Source of the DNA: Holophagales bacterium
GTDB taxonomy: Bacteria; Acidobacteriota; Holophagae; Holophagales; Holophagaceae
Length of the DNA stretch: 14,751 bases
Reading direction: 5' to 3'
NCBI GenBank assembly: GCA_031256155.1
Contig: JAIRRD010000106.1
Coordinates: 1 to 14,751, forward strand
The notes under the pieces are model-generated. The model searched no databases and was not told where the DNA came from. It saw nothing but the letters and a program-made list of their open reading frames with translations. This document shows positions 7,470 to 14,645 of this stretch, in pieces (the stretch's first letter is position 1; every line of letters starts with the position of its first letter). The translations under genes were made by a program, and so were the position numbers.

Positions 7470-7485
7470 CGCGCACGAGGGCGCC

Positions 7486-10266
7486 ATGAATGAAGTCAAA
7501 AAGAAAAAGTATTCGGTTTCCCTGCCAAAAACCGAATTTCCGATGAAAGCGGACCTGCCCCAACGCGAGCCAAAACGTCTGGAAAAATGGAACTCAATAG
7601 GCATTTACGAGCGAATCGAAGCAACTCGCCGCAAAGAAAATAAAGCCGGACGAGGAAAAGGGAGGCGTATCCTCCACGATGGCCCACCTTACGCGAATGG
7701 CGCAATTCATACGGGCCATGCGATGAACAAGATATTGAAGGATATCGTTATCAAAAGCCTCTGGCTGGATGGATATGAATCGCCCTATGTCCCGGGTTGG
7801 GATTGCCACGGTTTGCCTGTTGAACACGCCGTTGAAAAAGAGCTGGGACCAAAGCGCCGTGAAATCAGCAGAGCCAACTTCCTGGCAAAATGCCGAGCTT
7901 ACGCCCAAAAATGGGTGGATGCCCAGAGGGCTGGTTTTCAGCGACTTGGCGTTTTCGGCGCCTGGCAAGAACCTTATATCACCATGTCTCCAGCCTATGA
8001 GGCCGCCGTAGTGCGTCTACAGGCAAAATTGTTTGAGCGCGGTGTGGTTACACGTAAGCTGAAGGTTGTTCATTGGAGCTATGGAGCGCGTACAGCACTG
8101 GCCGAAGCCGAAGTTGAATATGCCGATAAAACAAGCGATGCCGTAACAGTGGCATTTCCGGTTTCGGACGAAGAAGCCAAAAAAAACAATCTGCCTGTTC
8201 CGCTGTACCTTCCAATCTGGACAACAACTCCATGGACACTGCCCAGCAACCTTGCTATAGCCATGCACCCTGATATGGAATACGCCATAACTCAGGCTGA
8301 AAACCGCTATTATGTCGTGGCTGTCTCTCTACTGGAAAATTTGCAGAGCAAATTGGGCATCAAACTGCATATCGTTGAAATTCGCAAGGGGAGTGCTTTT
8401 CAGAACCTTAAAGCCAATCATGCGTGGATAGATAGATTCAGCCACGTACTGCTTGCCGACTACGTGACTGACGATACTGGTACCGGTCTGGTTCACACAG
8501 CACCGGATCACGGCGTTGACGACTTCAATACAGCAAATCATCTTGGCCTTTTACAGCTTGTTGGCCCCGATGGACGCTTCACCTCATCGGTGAATGACCC
8601 CGATTTGGAAGGTAAGAACATTTTCGATACAAACCCGATAATAGTTGATCGCTTGCGTTCAATCGGGGTACTGTTACACGAAGAAAAATTGCGGCACAGT
8701 TATCCGCACTGCTGGCGGACTAAAACCCCCATATTTTTCCGTGCGACTGAGCAGTGGTTCATCACAATGGACGACCAGATTCAAGGCGGAGACAGCTTAC
8801 GTGAGCTGGGTTTAGCAGGTGTTGACACCACTGCCTGGGTTCCCCCCCAAGGAAGAAACCGCATTCACGCAATGATTTCAAACCGTCCGGACTGGTGTAT
8901 TTCCAGACAGAGAGCCTGGGGGACTCCCATCACTGTTTTGCGATGCCTCGACTGCGGCGAACCTCTGATTGACCCCAGCATTTTCAAAACTGCGGCGGAA
9001 GCAATTGAAAGAGGGGGGGTGGAAGCCTGGAGTGAACTCAGTATTGAAAGCCTCCTGCCGCCAAATTCTGTCTGTTCAAAGTGCGGTTCCAAAGAATTTC
9101 AGAAAGAGACAGATATTTTGGATGTCTGGATTGATTCCGGAGTATCAGCAACGATAGTTGCAGAAACACACACCGAAATGCGTCCAGAAGATTACGGCAG
9201 TTTTATCTATCTGGAAGGCTCAGATCAGCATCGAGGCTGGTTCCACAGTTCTCTGCTCTTCAATCTGGCCGTAAGCGGAAATAAACCTTACGACACAGTT
9301 GTGACACATGGCTTCCTACTGGACGGCAAAGGCCAGAAAATGTCTAAATCCCTGGGCAACGCCATTGAGCCTGATGAAATCGCAAAGACTATGGGCGCAG
9401 ACATACTCCGCCTATGGGTTGCCAGCGCCGATTACCACAACGATATTAGTATTTCCAAAGAAATTCTGGAACGTAACTCGGACTCTTATCGCAAGCTGCG
9501 TAACACACTGCGTTTCATGTTAGGTGCCATAGATGGCTTTGACACTTCAAGAGATGCCGTACCGGAAGAAAAATGGACACCCCTGGATCATTGGATATGG
9601 AACTCTTTCCAAAATTTGACCAAAGAAGTAATTCAAGCGTACCAGGACTTCAACTTCCTGGCAGCGACCCAGTCCATGCTGGGCTTCTGCCAGCTTGACC
9701 TCTCCAACCGCTACTTTGAAATCATCAAAGACCGCTTGTACTGTGATGACGTCTCATCAACAAGACGTCAATCATGCAGAACACTCTGCTGGAAAGTAAC
9801 CCAGGGTCTTTGTTTACTTTTAGCGCCCATTATAAGTTTTACAGCCGACGAGGTATGGGAATATCTGCCAGGAACCGACTCCACTGTTTTTGAACAGCGA
9901 TTTCCTGAATTTGGTGACGTTCCGGTATTAAATAGCTGGCGGCGTTTTTGGGAAATCAGGGAAGCCGTACAGGCATCCATGGAACCTCACCGCGCTTCCA
10001 AACTCATTGGCACCAGTCTGGACGCAAACGTGCATTTGACGCTCCCAGCCGCAGATATTGAATTACTGAACACCCTGAACGAATGTCTTGAAGACCTCTT
10101 TGTAATCTCAGGTTTAAAACTGTCAGAAGGCAATTCCATCGAAATCGCGGTTGAACCTCACAGCGGCACACGTTGCCCAAGGTGCTGGAACCATTCAGGC
10201 GGTGCCGGTCAGGGGGAAGATGCCGATCTATGCCCAAGGTGTTATGGAGTGGTTGCAGCACAGTGA
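7486..10266 (+). CDS. ileS: Isoleucyl-tRNA synthetase
   Basis: A 926-residue class Ia synthetase that charges tRNA-Ile. The HIGH motif appears as HTGH at residues 75-78 (PPYANGAIHTGH), and KMSKS is at 618-622. The long CP1 editing domain between them contains the expected TTTPWTLPSN and GTGLVHTAPDHG stretches. The DVWIDSG strand is preceded by two Cys-x-x-Cys pairs (CLDC, CSKC), a zinc-binding insertion seen in part of the family. The C-terminal zinc finger is complete (C897, C900, C916, C919). I chose ATG 7486 over the upstream in-frame ATG 7429. It has GAGG 5 nt upstream and begins the normal N-terminus, whereas the longer version would translate the leader hairpin. lspA follows after 26 bp, a common pairing. 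Confidence 0.97.
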   Translation: MNEVKKKKYSVSLPKTEFPMKADLPQREPKRLEKWNSIGIYERIEATRRKENKAGRGKGRRILHDGPPYANGAIHTGHAMNKILKDIVIKSLWLDGYESPYVPGWDCHGLPVEHAVEKELGPKRREISRANFLAKCRAYAQKWVDAQRAGFQRLGVFGAWQEPYITMSPAYEAAVVRLQAKLFERGVVTRKLKVVHWSYGARTALAEAEVEYADKTSDAVTVAFPVSDEEAKKNNLPVPLYLPIWTTTPWTLPSNLAIAMHPDMEYAITQAENRYYVVAVSLLENLQSKLGIKLHIVEIRKGSAFQNLKANHAWIDRFSHVLLADYVTDDTGTGLVHTAPDHGVDDFNTANHLGLLQLVGPDGRFTSSVNDPDLEGKNIFDTNPIIVDRLRSIGVLLHEEKLRHSYPHCWRTKTPIFFRATEQWFITMDDQIQGGDSLRELGLAGVDTTAWVPPQGRNRIHAMISNRPDWCISRQRAWGTPITVLRCLDCGEPLIDPSIFKTAAEAIERGGVEAWSELSIESLLPPNSVCSKCGSKEFQKETDILDVWIDSGVSATIVAETHTEMRPEDYGSFIYLEGSDQHRGWFHSSLLFNLAVSGNKPYDTVVTHGFLLDGKGQKMSKSLGNAIEPDEIAKTMGADILRLWVASADYHNDISISKEILERNSDSYRKLRNTLRFMLGAIDGFDTSRDAVPEEKWTPLDHWIWNSFQNLTKEVIQAYQDFNFLAATQSMLGFCQLDLSNRYFEIIKDRLYCDDVSSTRRQSCRTLCWKVTQGLCLLLAPIISFTADEVWEYLPGTDSTVFEQRFPEFGDVPVLNSWRRFWEIREAVQASMEPHRASKLIGTSLDANVHLTLPAADIELLNTLNECLEDLFVISGLKLSEGNSIEIAVEPHSGTRCPRCWNHSGGAGQGEDADLCPRCYGVVAAQ

Positions 10267-10292
10267 TAAACTATAAAATTGTTGAGGATTGT

Positions 10293-10802
10293 ATGAAACA
10301 GCGTTTATTGTGGTTGATTTTACCCCTGACAGCACTGCTGTTGGATATAGTCTCAAAAATATGGGTGTTGAAAATATTAAAACCAGGTGAACAACTCACA
10401 GTCATCAAAGGATTTTTCTACATAAAACTGACTTTTAATCCAGGCGCGATTTTTGGAGTATTGCAGAACGCCTCTCCCTGGCTACGAGGGGCTATATTCC
10501 TGGTTGCCGGACTTGCCGCTTTTGTCTATTTCGGATGGGAGTTTATCAAGTCCAATACACCAGGCTCACATCGCTGCGCCCTTGGTTTAATACTGGGAGG
10601 TGCACTTGGCAACGGTCTGGATCGTTTAGTGCGAGGCCATGTTGTTGATTTTCTGGATTTCTGGTTCGGTTCCTGGGAATACTGGGTTTTTAATCTAGCG
10701 GATAGTTTTATTGTCTCCGGTGCAATTCTGTACGGCATTGTGATATTAATTAGTTCTCATACCGAATCGCACAAAAGAACGCGGCTCGGTATAAGGAACT
10801 AA
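10293..10802 (+). CDS. lspA: Lipoprotein signal peptidase (signal peptidase II)
   Basis: A 169-residue inner-membrane aspartyl protease that removes signal peptides from diacylglyceryl-modified prolipoproteins. Four membrane segments can be drawn (about 4-24, 63-83, 94-110 and 132-154). Conserved family blocks are LDIVSKIWV near the N-terminus, FNPGAIFG (48-55), GGALGNGLDR (102-111), VVDF with catalytic Asp119, and FNLADS with catalytic Asp137. Both aspartates are present, so the enzyme should be active. ATG 10293 was chosen over an in-frame ATG at 10173, which lies inside ileS. It has GAGGA (10284-10288) just upstream and gives the normal length. It is probably co-transcribed with ileS. Its TAA overlaps the TAG of the convergent DAHP synthase gene by a few bases. 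Confidence 0.97.
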   Translation: MKQRLLWLILPLTALLLDIVSKIWVLKILKPGEQLTVIKGFFYIKLTFNPGAIFGVLQNASPWLRGAIFLVAGLAAFVYFGWEFIKSNTPGSHRCALGLILGGALGNGLDRLVRGHVVDFLDFWFGSWEYWVFNLADSFIVSGAILYGIVILISSHTESHKRTRLGIRN

Positions 10803-11683
10803 AAACAAAGGCCGTTATTTGTATCAACTAATTGCAAACTGTTTTTTATCTTAAACGCTTGATTAACCAGCATCGAAAATTCATTCGGTAACAGCGCCTG
10901 CTGTCCATCTGAAAGCGCACTTGATGGCTGACAATGGGTTTCAACCAAAATTCCATCCGCTCCAGCCGCAACACCGGCTAACGCGCAGGGAATTACTAGG
11001 TCTTTTCTGCCCACAGCATGGCTAGGATCAGCAATAACCGGCAGATGGCTCAATGCTTTGACTGCGGGAATAACACTCACATCAAAAGTGTTTCTCGCGT
11101 GATTGGACCAAGTCCGTATCCCCCTCTCACACAAAATCACGCGTGCGTTCCCCTCTGAAAGAATGTACTCGGCTGCCAGCAGCCATTCCTCAAGCGTGGC
11201 ACCCTGCCCCCGCTTGAGCAGTATGGGTTTTTCACTAATGCCCGCACGCCGCAGCAGGGCAAAATTCTGCATATTGCGTGCACCAATCTGCACCACATCG
11301 GCAACCTTCTCAACACCAGGAAATGACTCCAGGTCTGTTGCTTCTGTGACAATTCCCAAATTAAATTCCCTCTTGACCAAAGCAAGAAGCTCAATACCTT
11401 CCTGCCCAAGTCCCTGAAAACTGTAAGGATTAGTTCTGGGCTTGAAAGCGCCCGCTCTGAATAATCCAACACCTGATTCAGTAATGTACCTGGCAACAGC
11501 AAAGACCTGCTCTTTGGATTCAACACCGCATGGGCCGCCAATGACGGCCAGAGTCGGCCCGCCAATCGAAATACCGCAGACATCTATCACCAGCCGACCA
11601 AGCGTGTTGTCAGAGCTGGCAAATCTATAAGAATTGCGGTCATCCGCAGCATCACCCTGATTACTCACCGTGGCAACCCTCAT
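10799..11683 (-). CDS. 3-deoxy-7-phosphoheptulonate (DAHP) synthase, type I-beta
   Basis: A 294-residue enzyme of the first shikimate step, condensing phosphoenolpyruvate and erythrose 4-phosphate. Motifs are GPCGVES (50-56, metal-ligand Cys52), AGAFKPRTNPYSFQG (77-91), QIGARNMQNF (132-141), LLKRGQGATLEEW (155-167), ERGIRT (186-191), DPSHAVGR (219-226, His222), and VETHCQPSSALSDG with Glu248 and Asp259. DPSH and the absence of KDO8P-synthase features favour DAHP synthase. The start at 11683 is set by GGGAGG about 10 nt upstream. An upstream in-frame ATG at 11752 would only add sequence read through tldD. The N-terminal ferredoxin-like allosteric domain of longer I-beta enzymes is missing, so feedback control through it is unlikely. 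The gene overlaps tldD by 23 bp. Paralogue naming (aroF/aroG) is not possible here. Confidence 0.92.
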   Translation of the reverse strand: MRVATVSNQGDAADDRNSYRFASSDNTLGRLVIDVCGISIGGPTLAVIGGPCGVESKEQVFAVARYITESGVGLFRAGAFKPRTNPYSFQGLGQEGIELLALVKREFNLGIVTEATDLESFPGVEKVADVVQIGARNMQNFALLRRAGISEKPILLKRGQGATLEEWLLAAEYILSEGNARVILCERGIRTWSNHARNTFDVSVIPAVKALSHLPVIADPSHAVGRKDLVIPCALAGVAAGADGILVETHCQPSSALSDGQQALLPNEFSMLVNQAFKIKNSLQLVDTNNGLCF

Positions 11684-13757
11684 GCTCGGCTGTACCTCCC
11701 ACCACCAACGCTGGGCAGAGAATGGTGGGCAAGGCATCTGAGACAGGTACACCCTGCCCGTCTTTGCCGCATGTGCCTATATCGAAATGTTCCAAATCAT
11801 TGCCAATCCTGGTCAACTGCCTGAGCACCTCCGGCCCGCATCCCGTGAGTGTCGCATTTTTTACTTGATATGCTATTTTGCCATTTTCTACCCAGTAACC
11901 CTCTGTCACCTGAAAAACAAAATTACCTGTCACCGTATCAACCTGACCGCCTCCCATATGCTTCACCAAAAGTCCCCGGGGCATGCCACTCATAACATCA
12001 TCGGCGCTCTCCTTTCCCGGTGCCAGAAAGGTATTTCTCATTCTGGGAATCGGAATGTGGCGGTAGCTCTCGCGGCGGCCATTGCCGGTCGGCATGGTTT
12101 CCATGCGCCGCGCCGTTTTACGGGATTGCAGATAATTTTTGAGTATACCGTTTTCTATCAATACAACCCGCTGAACAGGCAGCCCTTCATCATCAACAGA
12201 CTGCGAACCGCGCTTGTGCGGCAGCGTCCCATCGTCGACAATCGTTACACATGGCGCGGCCACCTGTTCCCCCAGCTTGCCAGCAAAGGCGCTCATGCCC
12301 GCCAGAGCGAGATCGGCCTCTAGTCCATGACCGCAGGCCTCGTGAATCATAGTCCCGCCAGCACTGCTCGAAAGGACTACAGGGAAAGTACCAGCGGGCG
12401 CAGGCAGCGCATCCAAGGCCTGAACAGCAAGACGCGCCGCCTCTTTGACTGTGCGTTCAACGGCCTCCTTTGAAAAAAGTTCAAAGCCCCGCGATTCCCC
12501 CAGCGCCTTATAACCCATTTCAAGCTGGTCGTCCTTCCCTGCCGTCACGCTGACGCGAAGAACGCCCTGGACGCGATAATCGGACGCGATACGCGCACAC
12601 CAGTCTCTCTCTGACCTCGCAGCGCAGGCGACCCAAATACATTGCGTGTTATCTCCATATCCCACAGCCACCTGGCGCAGCGCACCCGGACGCAGTGACT
12701 CCGTGTAAGTCCGCGCCAGCGCCTCCGCACCCCTGACAACAGACACCTTTTCTGCGATAGGCACATTGGCAGGGTCTATTTCAACCGCGCATGGAGTGGG
12801 ATATTTCATTATCTCCAACGTGGGGCAAAGCACAGGATCGCCCGTACCAGGAGAAGCTAAATCCGAAGCCGCCTCCAGCAGTTCAGAAACGCTGGGTGCA
12901 ATCAAATCGGCAAAGCGCGTTGTGTCGGCATCCATCAGCCTGAGACTCACACCAAAAGTCTCCGAGGCCAGGACATCTTCCATGCGGCCGTCATCCATAC
13001 CCAACCCACAGGCTCTGCGCTGCTCCACAAACACCTCGGCATAGTCACCGCCGCGGGCAAGTAAATTACTCAAAACCGATTGCAACTGCTCAGGTGAAAA
13101 AGGACAAGGCATGATGTGTCTCCAGTTGGACGCGCGAACCATCTTCCAGTTTGCCAGAATGTACGCTTCCGCGCTTTCAAACTGACTGACTAGGTCGCGG
13201 CCATCGGCAGTAATCAGTAAATCGGCGTGCAGCGCCTTTTCAGCGCATGAGGCCTGAGAGGCCATCCTGGATACGGCGGCTTGACTATCCAGTCCATCAC
13301 GCCTCATAAGACGCTCTGTTCTCAATACTTCCGGTGCGTCTATGACCCATAGCGCGTCAAAGGCGTGTCCCCTGCCAATTTCCACCCAAAGCGCCGCATC
13401 CAGCACAACGCCTTTCGTGGATACAGGCAGTGCCTCCACAAGCCTGTGTATCTCGCTTTCAATGAGCGGGTGCATCAGACACTCCAGGCGTCGGCGCATC
13501 ACAGGATCAGAAAACACCTTTTCTGCAAGATAAACGCGATTCAGTCCCCCGCCCTCATCAAGCACCTCGGCACCAAAAGCCCTGACAACACAATCCAGAC
13601 CAGCCGTGCCAGACCCCACCACCTCCCTGGCAACCAAGTCAGCATCAATGACAGCCCATCCGCGCTCCCTCAAAAGAGCCGCGACAGTACTCTTACCGGA
13701 GGCAATGCCACCTGTGAGGCCAATTATGGGGAAAGGAGCAGAGGTTGAGGAAAACAT
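11661..13757 (-). CDS. coaE-tldD: Dephospho-CoA kinase fused in frame to TldD metalloprotease subunit
   Basis: One open frame of 698 codons covers two normally separate proteins. Residues about 10-205 are CoaE, the last step of CoA synthesis. They show the P-loop GGIASGKST (16-24), DADLVAREV (36-44), LMHPLIESEI and the ATP-grip-like RMASQ. Residues 216-698 are a full-length TldD (483 residues; E. coli TldD is 481) with the zinc motif HEACGH (His472, Glu473, His477) and the typical C-terminus GIGTCGKDGQ-like followed by VGGTA. TldD pairs with TldE/PmbA to degrade unfolded peptides or mature peptide antibiotics; no pmbA is in the window. An internal ATG at 13112 (residue 216) has GGAG 7 nt upstream, so free TldD may also be made. 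The 5' start at 13757 has no clear ribosome site. The frame ends inside the DAHP synthase gene. The region is visibly G+C-richer than the left part of the window. Confidence 0.88.
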   Translation of the reverse strand: MFSSTSAPFPIIGLTGGIASGKSTVAALLRERGWAVIDADLVAREVVGSGTAGLDCVVRAFGAEVLDEGGGLNRVYLAEKVFSDPVMRRRLECLMHPLIESEIHRLVEALPVSTKGVVLDAALWVEIGRGHAFDALWVIDAPEVLRTERLMRRDGLDSQAAVSRMASQASCAEKALHADLLITADGRDLVSQFESAEAYILANWKMVRASNWRHIMPCPFSPEQLQSVLSNLLARGGDYAEVFVEQRRACGLGMDDGRMEDVLASETFGVSLRLMDADTTRFADLIAPSVSELLEAASDLASPGTGDPVLCPTLEIMKYPTPCAVEIDPANVPIAEKVSVVRGAEALARTYTESLRPGALRQVAVGYGDNTQCIWVACAARSERDWCARIASDYRVQGVLRVSVTAGKDDQLEMGYKALGESRGFELFSKEAVERTVKEAARLAVQALDALPAPAGTFPVVLSSSAGGTMIHEACGHGLEADLALAGMSAFAGKLGEQVAAPCVTIVDDGTLPHKRGSQSVDDEGLPVQRVVLIENGILKNYLQSRKTARRMETMPTGNGRRESYRHIPIPRMRNTFLAPGKESADDVMSGMPRGLLVKHMGGGQVDTVTGNFVFQVTEGYWVENGKIAYQVKNATLTGCGPEVLRQLTRIGNDLEHFDIGTCGKDGQGVPVSDALPTILCPALVVGGTAEHEGCHGE
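13110..13125 (-). promoter_or_regulatory. Internal ribosome site and ATG for TldD within coaE-tldD
   Basis: On the minus strand, CTGGAG is followed by ACACATC and then ATG (codon at 13112-13110), in frame with the fused gene. The spacing is ideal, and the codon coincides with the expected first residue of a stand-alone TldD (MPCPFSPEQL). It suggests the two halves were, or still are, translated separately as well. Confidence 0.6.
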
Positions 13758-13833
13758 TGAAAATGAAGCTGAACAAGCGGTGGATTTGTGCGCCTGTCAA
13801 AAGATCATCCGGTGACACAATCCCTATTTCATT

Positions 13834-13962
13834 GTATAGCGGTTTAACTTATTGTAGTTAAACCGCTATACCGGGATTCGCTTGCGAATCACGGCCGCTC
13901 ATAGTCCATAGGCGAGCTTGGCTCGCCGTAAATGGACTATGAAAGCGAAAATTGCTATATCG
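13834..13962. repeat. Composite palindromic repeat element upstream of coaE-tldD
   Basis: Three hairpins lie in tandem. First, GTATAGCGGTTTAACT (13834-13849) is perfectly complementary to 13856-13871 (16 bp, 6-nt loop). Second, GATTCG/CGAATC lies at 13875-13890. Third, CATAGTCCAT...ATGGACTATG (13900-13941) encloses GGCGAGC/GCTCGCC. The element ends with AAAGCGAAAATTGCTATATCG (in two blocks, 13942-13962), whose reverse complement matches 7346-7366 at 20 of 21 bases. The two outer ends both read TATAGC-NN-TTT inward, so they resemble degenerate terminal inverted repeats. It looks like a MITE- or BIME-type mobile palindromic repeat. Confidence 0.65.
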
Positions 13963-13988
13963 TCTGAAGGCATTTAGTAACTTGAGCC

Positions 13989-14015
13989 ACTTGCAAAACT
14001 TCTGGTTTTGCAAGT
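13989..14015. repeat. Perfect 11-bp stem-loop
   Basis: ACTTGCAAAAC (13989-13999) pairs perfectly with GTTTTGCAAGT (14005-14015) around TTCTG. There is no T-run, so it is not an obvious terminator. It belongs to a cluster of hairpins filling the gap between coaE-tldD and the next gene. Confidence 0.6.
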
Positions 14016-14045
14016 CCACGGAGTGGCAGGCTGCGCCCGATTGGA

Positions 14046-14104
14046 GCAGACTCTGGCGTAACTTGCCTACAATTAACAAATTACGAAATCCAGCCAGAGA
14101 CTGC
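14046..14104. repeat. Long-loop stem, 12 bp with one mismatch
   Basis: GCAGACTCTGGC (14046-14057) pairs with GCCAGAGACTGC (14093-14104), with one A/A mismatch; the loop is 35 nt and contains a further GTAA/TTAC pairing. A direct repeat GGAGCAGAC occurs at 14043-14051 and 14113-14121. It may be part of a structured RNA or of the neighbouring repeat element. Confidence 0.45.
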
Positions 14105-14165
14105 GGATGTCGGGAGCAGACGGAACGCAGGATTTTGCAATTACCTCACTTAACAAGGACTACCT

Positions 14166-14237
14166 GTGGTGGAAAAAACTATAGACCGAACTGCATCGCC
14201 AGAATATAATGAATTATTGGAGACATATAGAACATGA
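14166..14237 (+). CDS. Possible 23-residue small ORF (weak)
   Basis: GTG 14166 (a second GTG follows at once) opens a frame of 23 codons ending at TGA 14235-14237, peptide MVEKTIDRTASPEYNELLETYRT read in parts (MVEKTIDRTA, SPEYNELLETYRT). AAGGA (14155-14159) lies 6 nt upstream, and an in-frame stop at 14151-14153 excludes an upstream extension. It ends 24 bases before the 127-aa gene. No family is recognised. The possible promoter -10 box (14205-14210) lies inside it, so promoter and ORF may be mutually exclusive explanations. Confidence 0.25.
   Translation: MVEKTIDRTASPEYNELLETYRT
14182..14210 (+). promoter_or_regulatory. Possible sigma-70-type promoter for the 127-aa gene
   Basis: TAGACC (14182-14187; 4 of 6 to TTGACA) and a perfect TATAAT (14205-14210) are separated by 17 bp. 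Transcription would begin near 14217, leaving about a 45-nt leader to ATG 14262. Confidence 0.45.
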
Positions 14238-14261
14238 CTCTTTTATTGAAAGGAACAGAAA

Positions 14262-14645
14262 ATGTTTAATCGAATCTTGTTAGACTTGGGAAAAATAAGC
14301 TCTCACGAGGACATAAAACCGATTAATGCCAGATACAAGGATTTTCGTAAAACGCTGGCACCAGACGATGTTTTCGACGCAGACGAACAATATAGATTTT
14401 GCCGCGATATGGCACTGGCCAAACTGCGGAAACTAGCACCAGAAACAGGAGCAGAGCTGACGGTGTTCATGACGAACCCGGCCATTTGTGCAAAATGCCA
14501 AGAGTTCCTGAAACTGATGAAAAAAAATGAAACAAGCGAACAGCCTTGCAAACTAAATCCAAACAATATTTGCAAAGTAATCGTCCAAGTTCAAGAATTA
14601 CAGGCAGAACCCACCTACAATACGCAGTCAGGACTTAAAAACTAA
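14262..14645 (+). CDS. Hypothetical protein, 127 aa, cysteine-containing
   Basis: I do not recognise this protein. It is likely real because AAAGGA (14249-14254) lies 7 nt before the ATG, and a TAGACC-N17-TATAAT promoter candidate lies upstream. The chain is soluble in appearance: no signal peptide or membrane segment, a charged mostly helical N-terminal half (about 1-60), then a hydrophobic strand ELTVFM (65-70) leading to a C-x-x-C (Cys76, Cys79) and further cysteines at 96 and 104. These could bind a metal, and the pattern TNPAICAKC followed by a helix is vaguely like the PCxxC loop of cytidine-deaminase folds. No HxE/CxE partner motif is seen, so that is not claimed. Its 3' end overlaps the convergent BrnT-like gene by 11 bp. 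Confidence 0.65.
   Translation: MFNRILLDLGKISSHEDIKPINARYKDFRKTLAPDDVFDADEQYRFCRDMALAKLRKLAPETGAELTVFMTNPAICAKCQEFLKLMKKNETSEQPCKLNPNNICKVIVQVQELQAEPTYNTQSGLKN

Larger units (their letters stand above)
13758..14261. other. 504-bp divergent gene-free region
   Basis: This stretch lies between the coaE-tldD start (minus strand) and the 127-aa gene (plus strand). It contains the composite palindromic repeat (13834-13962), two further stem-loops (13989-14015, 14046-14104), a possible promoter (14182-14210) and a very short possible reading frame (14166-14237). A TTGACA on the minus strand (13800-13795) lies at a suitable distance for a coaE promoter but lacks a convincing -10. Longer open frames crossing the hairpins look like chance translations of palindromes. 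Confidence 0.6.

Noticed and set aside
7429..7485. Longer ileS starting at ATG 7429
   Set aside because: This ATG overlaps the TATAAT box and the extension translates the leader hairpin; ATG 7486 has GAGG and a normal N-terminus.
7273..7485. T-box riboswitch upstream of ileS
   Set aside because: No GGGTGG-ACCGCG-type conserved element and no specifier stem are visible; only a repeat hairpin and a simple terminator-like stem.
10173..10292. Longer lspA starting at ATG 10173
   Set aside because: The extra 40 residues are an out-of-frame reading of the ileS zinc finger; ATG 10293 has a ribosome site and the normal LspA N-terminus.
11137..11583. A 148-codon minus-strand frame inside the DAHP synthase gene
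   Set aside because: It lies wholly within a clearly coding gene in another frame and has no recognisable domain.
13795..13800. TTGACA on the minus strand as the coaE-tldD promoter
   Set aside because: The -35 is perfect, but the best -10 at 17-18 bp (CTTGTT/TTGTTC) is too poor to annotate as a promoter.
13858..14209. Open frames of 73 and 85 codons on both strands over the hairpin region
   Set aside because: They cross palindromes, have no clear ribosome site or family resemblance, and mirror each other on opposite strands, as expected for chance frames in repeat DNA.
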